This document shows, piece after piece, positions 34,979 through 44,500 of a stretch of DNA of 64,000 nt. A model generated the notes under the pieces. The model searched no databases. It saw nothing but the letters and a program-made list of their open reading frames with translations, and had not been told where the DNA came from. Source of the DNA: Primulina eburnea (lineage: Eukaryota; Streptophyta; Magnoliopsida; Lamiales; Gesneriaceae); the NCBI RefSeq assembly GCF_022965805.1, contig NC_133106.1, positions 35,825,913 to 35,889,912 of the forward strand, written 5' to 3'. A program made the position numbers and the translations under genes. Every line of letters starts with the position of its first letter. Position 1 is the first letter of the stretch.

Positions 34979-35628
34979 TCATAACAATGTGTACACGTAC
35001 ATACATCATATAAACTTCTCCCCACAAAGGTACATGATCAAATCGACTCACGAGGGCAATTGATGGTAGAAGAGCATAAGCAGAACAGAGAGCGAAGAAG
35101 ATGATGTCTTGCCATTTGGTCGATTCCTTGATCTCATGCCACCAGTTCGCCGAAAGCCTTCCGGCCATGATGTTGATCGCCGTAAAGCTCAGGAGCATTC
35201 TCGCCATCTCCCTCCACACGCTAGTGTCAAACTCGATTTGCTCTATTTAAATATCATCCTTGGATAGTAATAACAACAAAAAGTACAAGATTATAAAATA
35301 TACTTCGCATATTCAATATCAAATACAATGCTTGGATTTTTTTGAAGAAATGGATTAAAAAAGTCATCTGTTGGTTCATATTGTATTTATTTCTCTTAAA
35401 CCAAATAAATTCAATTTCAATTTTAAAAAGAGATTGATTTCTATATAATGTATTGAAATTAATAATCTCAAAAACGGTTTTTATCGTGATAGCTAATGAA
35501 GAAGATAGTTGAATCTAAAAATTTTCTTACTTTTTAAATTTATCGCGGTTCTTTACAAGAAAGTAAAATTATTTTACACCCTTATGTACATCTATATATA
35601 ATATGTATGGTAACTTATGTCAACGAAG

Positions 35629-35700
35629 GGATCCGTGGCGCAATGGTAGCGCGTCTGACTCCAGATCAGAAGGTTGCGTGTTCGATTCACGTCGGGTTCA
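35629..35700 (+). tRNA. tRNA-Trp (anticodon CCA)
   Basis: The 72-nt gene has a complete cloverleaf. The acceptor stem GGATCCG pairs with CGGGTTC, the discriminator base is A, the D arm contains GCGCAATGGTAGCGC, the anticodon loop ACTCCAGAT shows CCA, and the T arm is GTGTTCGATTCAC. There is no intron and no encoded CCA end. T-rich stretches downstream (first TTTTT near 35729) would terminate Pol III. It lies 124 bases ahead of the PPR start codon, on the same strand. Confidence 0.97.
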
Positions 35701-35824
35701 ATCCCCAAAACCCCCGCCGGATTTTCGATTTTTCCGACGATTTTGTGGGTTTTGCGTTATTATTATTTCCATTCTGATTACGTGCAGTGCAACGGCTTCT
35801 TCATTCATTTTTTCATTTTTTTTA

Positions 35825-37027
35825 ATGGCTTTTCGCAGAAAGTTCCTATCGTTGATGATTCAAGGGCACCGTCAACTATCCACCTCCATCCTGAACCCGG
35901 ATTCTAGATCCTCGCTTACCAGTAAAGAGAAATCCCGAGCTGCGCTGGCCTTTCTCCGGTTCGAGAAAAACCCAGAACGCATCCTTGAGATATGCCGGGA
36001 AGCTGACCTCACGCCTGAGTCACCACTAGACCGGATTGCCTACTCCAAGGCAATCTCCAAGCTCAAAGAATCCCATTGTTACGATGGTATTAGGAGCTTC
36101 ATCAGAGAATCTGTGGCGCGATCTGAATCAAGAACTGAGCGATGTATTTCCCGTTTTATCGTTCTTTATGGACAGGCGGGTCTTGTCAAAGACGCTATTC
36201 AGCTGTTCGCTGAAATGCCTGAGATGGGAATTGTTAGGAATGTGAAGACGCTCAACTCGTTGTTGTTTTCTTGTATTTTGGCAGAGGATTATGGAGAAAT
36301 GAAGAGGTTGTTCGAGGAGTTTCCTGGTAAATATGGTTTCGTACCAAATTTGGATACTTACAACACTGTTTTGAAGGGGTTTTGCGACTCAGGGAGCACG
36401 AATTTATCACATCGGATATTGGCCGAGATGGAGAATAAAGGGATAAAGCCTAATGGGAAGACGTTTGCCACTGTTCTTACAGGATTTTATACTGAAGAAA
36501 AGTTCCATGATGTCGGGAAGATCATGGAGTTAATGAGAAGTTATGGCATTTCACCAGGGATTGGTATTTACAATGTTAGGATTCAGGGTTTATGTAAGCT
36601 GAAGAGGTCCAGTGAGGCAAAGGCTTTATTGAATGGGATTTTGTGCAGGGGTATGACGCCGAACTCTGCAACATTTGGCCATTTGATTTATGGGTTTTGC
36701 AGGGAAGGCAAATTAGACGTTGCTAAAAATTTGTTCAAGGAGATGATTGATATGGGTCTGAAGCCAGAAGCTGAATGTTACTTCACACTTATCTATTATT
36801 TGTGTCGAGGGTTAGAATTTGAGGTTGCCTCGAACATTTGTGAGGAGGCTATGGGAAATGGCTGGGTGCCGAATTTTACGACCATGAAGTCTCTTGTTGA
36901 TGGATTGGCAAGCATTGGGAAGACTGCTGAGGCGAAGAAAATTATTAGACTAGTGAAGAAGAAGTTCTCGAGGAATGCTGATAAATGGAAAGAGATTGAA
37001 GAAGGATTGCCTAAGTTAGAGTCCTGA
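35825..37027 (+). CDS. PPR336: PPR protein of the PPR336 group (mitoribosomal rPPR type)
   Basis: A single exon encodes 400 residues. The N-terminus MAFRRKFLSLMIQGHRQLST is basic, with no early acidic residues, as expected of a mitochondrial presequence. LTSKEKSRAALAFLRFEKNP and RILEICREADLTPE match the start of Arabidopsis PPR336. About seven P-class motifs follow, for example the repeats starting VKTLNSLLFSCI, LDTYNTVLKGFC, GIYNVRIQGLCK and ATFGHLIYGFC, each ending near GI(K/S)P or similar. No DYW, E or SMR domain is present. PPR336-like proteins are components of plant mitochondrial ribosomes. The start at 35825 is preferred. The open frame extends in frame upstream to 35603, but that part is the tRNA-Trp gene read as protein. 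The gene looks intact. Confidence 0.93.
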   Translation: MAFRRKFLSLMIQGHRQLSTSILNPDSRSSLTSKEKSRAALAFLRFEKNPERILEICREADLTPESPLDRIAYSKAISKLKESHCYDGIRSFIRESVARSESRTERCISRFIVLYGQAGLVKDAIQLFAEMPEMGIVRNVKTLNSLLFSCILAEDYGEMKRLFEEFPGKYGFVPNLDTYNTVLKGFCDSGSTNLSHRILAEMENKGIKPNGKTFATVLTGFYTEEKFHDVGKIMELMRSYGISPGIGIYNVRIQGLCKLKRSSEAKALLNGILCRGMTPNSATFGHLIYGFCREGKLDVAKNLFKEMIDMGLKPEAECYFTLIYYLCRGLEFEVASNICEEAMGNGWVPNFTTMKSLVDGLASIGKTAEAKKIIRLVKKKFSRNADKWKEIEEGLPKLES

Positions 37028-37029
37028 GG

Positions 37030-38360
37030 TTCGTACGATGTGAGTTTTCATCATCTTATACCATATACGTCAATCAGGATAACAATATATAGGTCCATCT
37101 GTATGATCGTAGCCCTGAGGAAATATTGTTGCTACTTGCTAGTGTGATATTATTCTTTGCGCATATTTGTCAGAGTTTCACTAAATGTTTGAACTTTGAA
37201 GCATTCTATGGTTAAATGTTGTGTAGTTTGTTTTGTGTATTATTTTACTTCTCCAATGAAGAACAGCAAATGCTACCAAAATTTCAATCCTGATCCGCTG
37301 GAGGGTGAAGAATGATTTTGGAGTGTATACCAAAAATCAACTATATACCAACTCCTTGTCAAATTCTTTTTAGCCTCGTGCATCATGCCAAAGAATGCCT
37401 ATTTCCTGGCTTTATTATATTTTTTTAGCTGTCTCTATTTAAGCTGTTTCTAGGAGCCATATATTTTCCTGAATCTTGTTTATCTCATGTGTTGCTGCTT
37501 GGATGGGAACCAAATGAAACTGGTTCATGACTGATGCATCCTAGAAATTTAGGAATATCATCTTATGCATGATCTTTATTCTTCCTCCCAGGAGAAGATT
37601 GCAGGCAGTGATGCCATGGTAAAAGTGAACTGGGATCTTTGTCTTTATTATTTTGTGGTGACCGTAAATAATTTTCACTTTCAGATTTACCTCTAAAGAA
37701 AAAGCCTCTAGATTGGTATGTAAGGATGCAGATTGCTTAAAAGGCAGCACAAAGACTCTAATACTTGCATGGTATTGCGGACTGTGCAATTGTATATGGA
37801 GACTTTGTTTATTACTTGGTGAAAGATTCAATGCTAAACCATTTCCATAACTTGTTACCCGATTTGGAAGATCTAGCTGTTTTGGTGAGCTATCATCTCC
37901 AAAAACGTAAACCATCAGATCTAGTGTTGCATTTCGTTGCAAAATCAGAAGTAGAAATATCCTCTGCAAGCTTGCTGTTGCATCAGCATTCCTCCGAGTG
38001 GAAGCCAGAATGCCACCATTTCGGCTTAAATGTGTGGACAGTTGTTTCACATCTACCACAGCTTGTTCTGGGTAAATAAAGAAAAGCTTAAAGATGTGTA
38101 GACAGTTGTTTCTCATCTGCCACAGCTTGTTCTGGGTAAAGAAAGAAAAGCTTAAAGGTTTGACAGAACTACGTGCATTGCTTTATGCAATCTGGAAAAG
38201 AATATTACATTACCAAACACAAATGATCTCCAAAGGTATCTTACTCTCCTATAGTTGTATGTGTGCAAACATATACATATTCCATTAACACACAGCTTAT
38301 AAATGCAAACCACTCAATTAATTGATTTCAAAAGAAACACATTTAGGCAACGACATTCAT
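37030..38360. other. Intergenic, 3' side of the PPR gene, with a short tandem duplication
   Basis: This is the 3' untranslated region of the PPR gene, then spacer. A 191-codon minus-strand open frame at 37541-38116 is the longest here but shows no domain, and its composition does not suggest coding. A tandem duplication is listed separately. No gene is supported. Confidence 0.45.
38037..38160 (+). repeat. Imperfect tandem duplication, about 62 bp
   Basis: GACAGTTGTTTCACATCTACC near 38037 and GACAGTTGTTTCTCATCTGCC near 38100 open two successive copies. Both contain CACAGCTTGTTCTGGGTAAA and AGAAAAGCTTAAAG. They differ at a few positions. No coding role is evident. Confidence 0.8.
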
Positions 38361-38362
38361 AC

Positions 38363-38836
38363 TCAAACTTTGATTACTATGGCATCGTCTTTGAGATTTT
38401 GATAACTGAATCCAGGAATTCCATTCAGTTCCTGCAAGTCCAAGTCTGCAACTTCCACCATAGAACAAATACCAGGTTGAATCCCACTGCTCCTTCTCTT
38501 CTTTTTCCAAGAACCAGTTAAGAACCTGAAACCAGGCCAAGAATTGCATTTTCTCGAAGCCGTTTCTTTATTGTTTCTCTCGGATTGTCTGCGGCTCTCA
38601 ACGCACTCCAATTCCAACCCTTTGAAGTACTCTATCTCCTTTTTCAGAAGTGATCCCATGGTGCCGCATGTGCCAATCGCCAATGGAACCTTTCCTACCA
38701 TTTCTTCATGCAATATTCTTGCTGTGCGGTTTGCTTTATGTATCAAAAGAAGGGGTGATTTTATGTCTAACCGTCTCTGCCTATTGATTTGAAGACCCCT
38801 ACTTGTCTCGAAACTGTGAAAGTCGTGTAATTGCAT
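38363..38836 (-). CDS. Conserved-looking small plant protein, function unknown
   Basis: A single exon encodes 157 residues starting MQLHDFHSFETSRGLQINRQ. It is basic in the N-terminal half (RQRRLDIKSPLLLIHKANRT), has a hydrophobic Gly-rich stretch (VGKVPLAIGTCGTMGSLLKK) and a charged segment (EIEYFKGLELECVESRRQSE). It ends in an acidic and hydrophobic tail (MVEVADLDLQELNGIPGFSY). Regular codon structure, absence of low complexity and the compact tail suggest a real gene. I recall similar plant proteins only as uncharacterised. There is no signal peptide or clear membrane span. It is tail-to-tail with the PPR gene. Confidence 0.6.
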   Translation of the reverse strand: MQLHDFHSFETSRGLQINRQRRLDIKSPLLLIHKANRTARILHEEMVGKVPLAIGTCGTMGSLLKKEIEYFKGLELECVESRRQSERNNKETASRKCNSWPGFRFLTGSWKKKRRSSGIQPGICSMVEVADLDLQELNGIPGFSYQNLKDDAIVIKV

Positions 38837-38839
38837 TTA

Positions 38840-39740
38840 AAGTAAGTTATTAATAACGAATTTAGTTTTCAAGTGTTAATTATATCCAAACTCGAATCAA
38901 TTTGCTGTAATAATTTCAATTGTTCAATTAAAGTGAAGAGCATGAGGTCTTGCATGATTTCAATTGTTTGACAAGAACCAACTCATTCTTCATGTCTCCA
39001 AACCATTAGACTTGTAAAGAAACTTTCAAATAACTAAATCATTGCGCCTCGTTTCCTTTTTCTCTCTCTCTTAGCTTTTCTTTTTGTTGTATGAGTTTTT
39101 AATATGAAAAATTTTGGGTCATCATGTGCATAAATCTAAATGCACATCTAGTATGATTTTTTTAATATTATTATTTTTGGAGGCAATTGTGAAAAGATAA
39201 AGGAAAATGCGTACATAAATGAAAAAGGTATAATTAATATTAAAAAAAGAAAAAGAAAGATGGTGATAAGTAATGAATAGAGATAAAGTATATGTTTATA
39301 ATTTGTAGGATTATTTTTGTTCACATTTAATATTGAAAAGAATAATTGTAAATGTAGGTTAGGATGTTTAAATGATGCTTGACGCTTATTTAATTAAAAA
39401 AAAAAAAGTATTGGATTTCTTGATATTTATAGCATCATTGAAGCTCCTTTAATTGTTTAGGTTGGGGGCAAGGTAATTCAGAAGTGCTTTATGATAATTT
39501 CGTTCTTTTTTAATTTTCGAAATAATTATGAACTGAAATCTCAAAAGTCAAAATGTTGGAGTTAAGGCCCTTTAACCACATAATAATGATGTTTAAAGCC
39601 GTCTGTTGACCAAAAGCAAGCGACATTAAGTTCCAAAACAGTATTGGATGTCTCCATCTTTCTTTTCAGGAACAAAATAGAGTCTTGATTCTTCCATAGT
39701 CACGTTAACATTCTTTCACTTGTATTAGAAATTATTAAGT
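38840..39740. other. Intergenic spacer
   Basis: AT-rich sequence in which I see no gene, RNA or mobile element. The part next to 38836 is the probable promoter of the small unknown gene. Confidence 0.5.
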
Positions 39741-39744
39741 TCAA

Positions 39745-40935
39745 TGATTAAACTCGAACCATGTTAAGCATGTTTGACGGGTCGGTTCAACCCGAAAACG
39801 ACTTGTTAAGCTTTTTTTACCGGATTGAATCGGTTTTTGTAAATAAAAAAAAAACTTTTGAAACTGAATCCGGATCCGAACCAGAACATGTTCGAATTTT
39901 TGTTTTTTATAAAAGAATTTAGTCGTAGGGCCAAATTCTTTTTTCCATATGATTTCAATTTGGAGGCCGAATTGCAAATTTTTTTGTACCATCTTAAATG
40001 TGTTATTATTTTTTTAAAACATTTTCATACAAAATCTCATTATTCAAATTCTAGATTTCTCTGCATCCAATCTTATACTTGCTATTATTTTTCAATGCAT
40101 TTGTTATTATTTATGATTATACTAATTCACTAAATTTAATTTCAACGACGTCATCTTCGAATTGTAATTTGGATTTTGGTGAAGATTTTGTTTATATTCC
40201 TAAATTTGATGAAGTCGAACACGGTCATGAGGGGAAGAGGCTATGGAACTTCCCAATGAAGTCGTCCACCAAGGAAGCAACACATTGTCGGGTCGAGCAA
40301 AACGAAACAAAGTTTGTGATCACTTCGATATTGAAAAAAAAAAACAAGTATGAACGACTCTTTTGTTATGTGTAGAATTTGGAAAAATAGATATACTTGT
40401 AAAACAGTTGGTGGTACCAGTGCTACCAGAACTTTGAAAAAATATTTGGTTAAAGTACACAAACTTGACATCGATACTTTATAGGCACTCGACACATAAC
40501 CAAGCCAATAACAAATTAATCATTTAATTGCTAAAAAAGTTTTACAATTACCAAAGAAGTTTTTCGAAAAATAATTGTGAAATAATAATAATAATAATAA
40601 TAATAATAAGATGATGACCAGAAGGATAGACAAATTTGTAAACTCAAGTTCTGAGAAAGATTCGGAGAATTTCCAAATATATTTTAGTAAATCATGATGA
40701 ATTTTAAATTTTTAATGTACACATCAAAATTTAATTTATATCTATCTATCATTTTGTGTGATGTATTTCTCAACTCAAATACTTAATAAAAATAAAGTTT
40801 TTTCCACCATTTATTTTTTAAAAAATCCACAGAACGGTTTGAATCCAACCGAAACAAAACCGGTCCATCAACTACCGGTTCGGAACCAGACTGGAGCCAG
40901 ATTCGAGGAACCGATAACCATGCCTAAACCGAGTT
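39745..40935 (+). mobile_element. Degraded hAT-like element with BED-finger trace
   Basis: The edges carry CGGGTCGGTTCAACCCG-type sequence at 39778 and ACCGGTTCGGAACCAGAC at 40876, the composition seen at ends of many non-autonomous plant elements. Inside, a broken plus-strand reading shows RYTCKTVGGTSATRTLKKYL followed by VKVHKL, which resembles the BED zinc finger at the start of hAT transposases (C..GTS.LR.HL..H). No transposase core remains. A short (AAT)n tract lies at about 40580-40609. The boundaries are approximate. Confidence 0.4.
40580..40609. repeat. (AAT)n microsatellite
   Basis: About ten uninterrupted AAT units. Confidence 0.9.
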
Positions 40936-40939
40936 TTAT

Positions 40940-41500
40940 AAATGAGCTTTAATAAAAGCCAAACTCAAATCCTTATACTCCCTACGTCCATATATTTAGT
41001 TTTCTTAAGAGATATTGTATTACATATTTGAGACGAATGGAAAAAAAAATAGTGACCTTCATATTTGGGATGAAGCAAATATTTACATTTGAGTTTACTC
41101 GATATTGACTATGAAAATACTGAGTGATTTACTTCGATTAATTTATTTGCGCTTCTCACGCAAGTACTAAGAAAACCCGTAACTTTGAATTTTGACACTT
41201 CAAGCACCCGACCGTATCCAACTCCACAGTAATTATTTAGTTCAATGCACGTAGATATGACATATGATGCTCTGATATAACTTTATTAGATACCAGAAAA
41301 TGGCAAAGCCCAATAAATATTGGATTTTCCTTTTATCTTCTGATACAATATAAATTACATGAATTCCTTTTGTTCTAAAGTAGTTTTCCTTTTCTCATTC
41401 GTTTTTCCTTTTCCCCGTTTTACTATACATTTACTCAACTCTTTCTCTAAAATGGTGTAAATACCTAGACCTTCCCTGAAATCATATGCAGTTACCTCAA
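40940..41500. other. Intergenic, 3' side of phospholipase A I
   Basis: No gene is seen. The right-hand end is the probable 3' untranslated region of the patatin-type phospholipase gene. Confidence 0.5.
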
Positions 41501-41503
41501 AAG

Positions 41504-44500
41504 CTACGGCACGCTGGGGATATGGCACGTATATCTCAGGCTTCGATGAGAAGCAAGAGCATTTTTCAGCGCTACATCCAAACTTCCACCCCGTTGAAAC
41601 AGTGAATCATACAATTCACAAACAAACTGAGACAATTCTTTCTCATCATCATCCAAAAAACGCAACGACTGCTCTCCATTTTTCTCAGGTTCACTATCCT
41701 CCCAATCACTAGCTGGACTGGGTGGTTCAGAATCTTCGTCTGCTTCCTCTCCAATCTCAAACTTCCCGCTTTCAAATGTACTAAACTCGCCTGATCCATG
41801 GAATGATAATAAAGGCGTTTCTTCAGGCTCTGATGAAGGGCATATAACAGCTTTAGCACCAGAATCTAGAAATGCTTTGGTTAAAGCCCGGATAGGCCCA
41901 TATATTCCTGTGAAGATTATAATTCTGTCCCTCCAAGCTCCAATCTGCAAAGTTCATCAGAACGTAGACAGATATGTTCTAGTGACAGATCAACCCAAAT
42001 TTTCTGAATAGTTTCCAAAACGATTAGGTCGAGTAGAAAAGTTCACCATGGAAAAGATAATTGTTCGAAGATTCCAATACTTTTATATTAAAAAACAATG
42101 TGATAATAAAAAATTTAAAAAAGATTGTGATTCGAAAAGAGAGAATCCAGATTCGAACATGCTTGCCTATCTTTAATGTCTAAGAAACTCTGTTTTCCTC
42201 GTGAGCTACCAAATTACATTAACAGGACCGTTACCCATAAGTTTTATCAATTTTGAACCTTCAGCCATAGAAAAGTTCTTAATTATCATCTGTTTCCCCT
42301 TTCCCGTAAAGGTTTCATAAAAAAATGAAGAAACCCAAGGAGCAAACTTCCTTTGCATAAAATTCTAGGTTTTGGAGTTGATGGAAGGAGATCCAGGGTA
42401 TCAGCCAAACGGCATACAGATGATTAATAACAGTAAAATTGGATTGGCAGTAATACTTCCTGAATTCTTCGCTCACTTTCAAATTAATGGTAAAAAAAGC
42501 AGCATCTTTGGTAATGATGGAACAAATAAAAAGCAACTAACACATAGTTCATGGACATACCATATAACGGACATCTTCAGGGGTCAAGTGAACCAGAGGT
42601 ACTGTTCTACGGAACATATAAGCAGCAATTTCACGATCGTCTTCCATGACCTTCAGAGAAAACATATAAGTTCAATATTCCTTCAATAACTGCCCCCAAA
42701 TGCGACCTAATATTAAACGCCGCACCTGTGTTTGACGTCCAATATACCTGTGGACCACACCACCAATATGAAAGTATGGTCTGCATGACACGAGATCAGC
42801 AACAGTTGAAAGGTTAGTAATGACTGATGCATGATTCCTCCTTCGGCCCTTCAACAATGATAACATGCTATATTTAACATTCTGCAGAAATTTATCCGCT
42901 AACTCTCCAGGTTCGGCAACCACAAATACATCATTCTGCCAACTACACCAAAATGGAAAAGTTTTAGAGAATAGAAGCTACAATAACAAGATCTTAGAAA
43001 AAACTGAAAGATGAGTAGATGCTCAGAAAAACAAGACCTTAATATGGAGCCACATGTGTCATTTTGCAGTGCCAAATGAAGTATTCCAACCTGGGGTGAG
43101 TTCTGTATTTTCTCGTGCAAAGATATCACCGGAACAGAAAGCTGCCGGCGTTTTGGAGGAGAGTCGGGGGGTGGTGAACCGGTTGTTTTCGCAGAATGAA
43201 ATCCATCCAAACTTAAGGGCGGTACAAGGTCAATTCTACCGATGCGTGGGGGGCCAATTTCAGGGCTATAAAGTAGAGGACTTGATGGAAAGCTTCCAGT
43301 AAACAAAGGTGATGTAAATGGTGTTGGAAATGCGGATCCTTGAGCCATCTTAGTGGTTCCCACATTAGAAAGAGAAAACTTTATCCCATTACTCGTACAA
43401 AAAGTCTCAAGCGCTCGGGTATGGTGAAAAACTCGTCCAGAATCTGGACTGTTGGAAGCCTCTATAAGAAGAACACCACGTCTCCAACCCAAAAGTGGGC
43501 TATTCACATTGGACACTGTCCATTAACAGATGCTAAGCTCAAATATGAAAAAGGACAGAAAAAGCTACAGCAAGAATAAAAAAGGAGTATGGATAAAAAA
43601 AAGAATACAAAAAGAGATGTTATTTAATACCCCTTATATTGAAGAGTTTTTGAGACTTCAAGCTGTCCGAAAATTTCTCATCATGTGAACTCTCGATTAA
43701 TCTTTCAGCTAGATTTTTGAAAGCAATGGAATTATTCTGAATGTACTCTTCAGTTGCACCTTCTAATTTTAACCAATTAGCTGGATCAGTTTCATCCAGC
43801 TCCATATCACAACGTTCGTCAACTGCCCATATAATTAGACCTTTTAAGAATATATAGATGTCTTAACAGTTTCAGTTTGATTTCACACCACGTGAAGTAT
43901 GTGAAAACCAACAATATTTCGAAAATGAATTCAATTTCATGTGTAACGTGCAATAAAAGAGAGATAAAAATTGCATTTTGCATATTGATAAGATGCACGG
44001 CAAATTATCTATATATAACCTGGATTAAATCGAAAATACTGTACATCAGGAAGCATGGGAAGCAATGTACTCAACGCTTCTTCCACACGATCAACAGAAC
44101 AAGCACTCTCAATCAATACTTGTCCAGTGTCCAAATAACGCCAGCCACCCTTGCGAACCTGACAAATCAAATGAAGAAAACAAATAACATATAATAATTA
44201 AAATATTTATAATATAATCAAAAAATAAGGTTAAAAGAATTTAAATAGTTGTTTTGCCGTGTTAACATTCTAAGAATAAAATAAAGGTCCAACAACAAGA
44301 AATTACCTATCAAGTGGCAAAGGGAAATGGTAACTCAAGAAATATTCATGCGATCACCAAACTTGTAATGGAAATTTCCAAAAATAAAAAATTAAAAATA
44401 AAAAACTAAGTGGGAAAAAGTCATAGTAGAATCTCTGATTTTTCATAATCTTTTCCCAAGTTTCAGAAAAATTTCTAGATTGTTCCAAAAAACATTTCAC

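Larger units (their letters stand above)
31912..35207 (-). pseudogene. TOM1-like (tobamovirus multiplication protein 1 family) remnant
   Basis: TOM1 is a seven-span host membrane protein. Its N-terminal exon is recognisable at 35052-35207 (LSANWWHEIKESTKWQDIIF, FALCSAYALLPSIAL, then donor GTGAGT), matching ANWWGDVNESSQWQDAIF of TOM1. Its last exon at 31912-32004 is intact (LVEILPSALVLYILRKLPPK, then RISAPYHPIC and TAG) and has acceptor TTGCAG. A degraded version of the preceding exon lies at about 32464-32537 (VLWNLLENYLL against ILNFIYYLL). The exons for the central 200 or so residues (VPEYGWTTQK, DGLRPSFFTIN, YGGRLFLML) could not be found on either strand. A Copia gag fragment sits in the first intron. 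I infer an internally deleted pseudogene. The start could be 35219, 35207 or 35168. An alternative is that diverged short central exons were missed. Confidence 0.55.

Noticed and set aside
35603..35824. 74-residue N-terminal extension of the PPR protein
   Set aside because: It is the tRNA-Trp gene and spacer read as protein; homologues start at the internal ATG.
37541..38116. 191-codon open frame on the minus strand
   Set aside because: No domain, signal or coherent composition. It ends in a region containing a noncoding-looking tandem duplication, and alternative frames are equally open.
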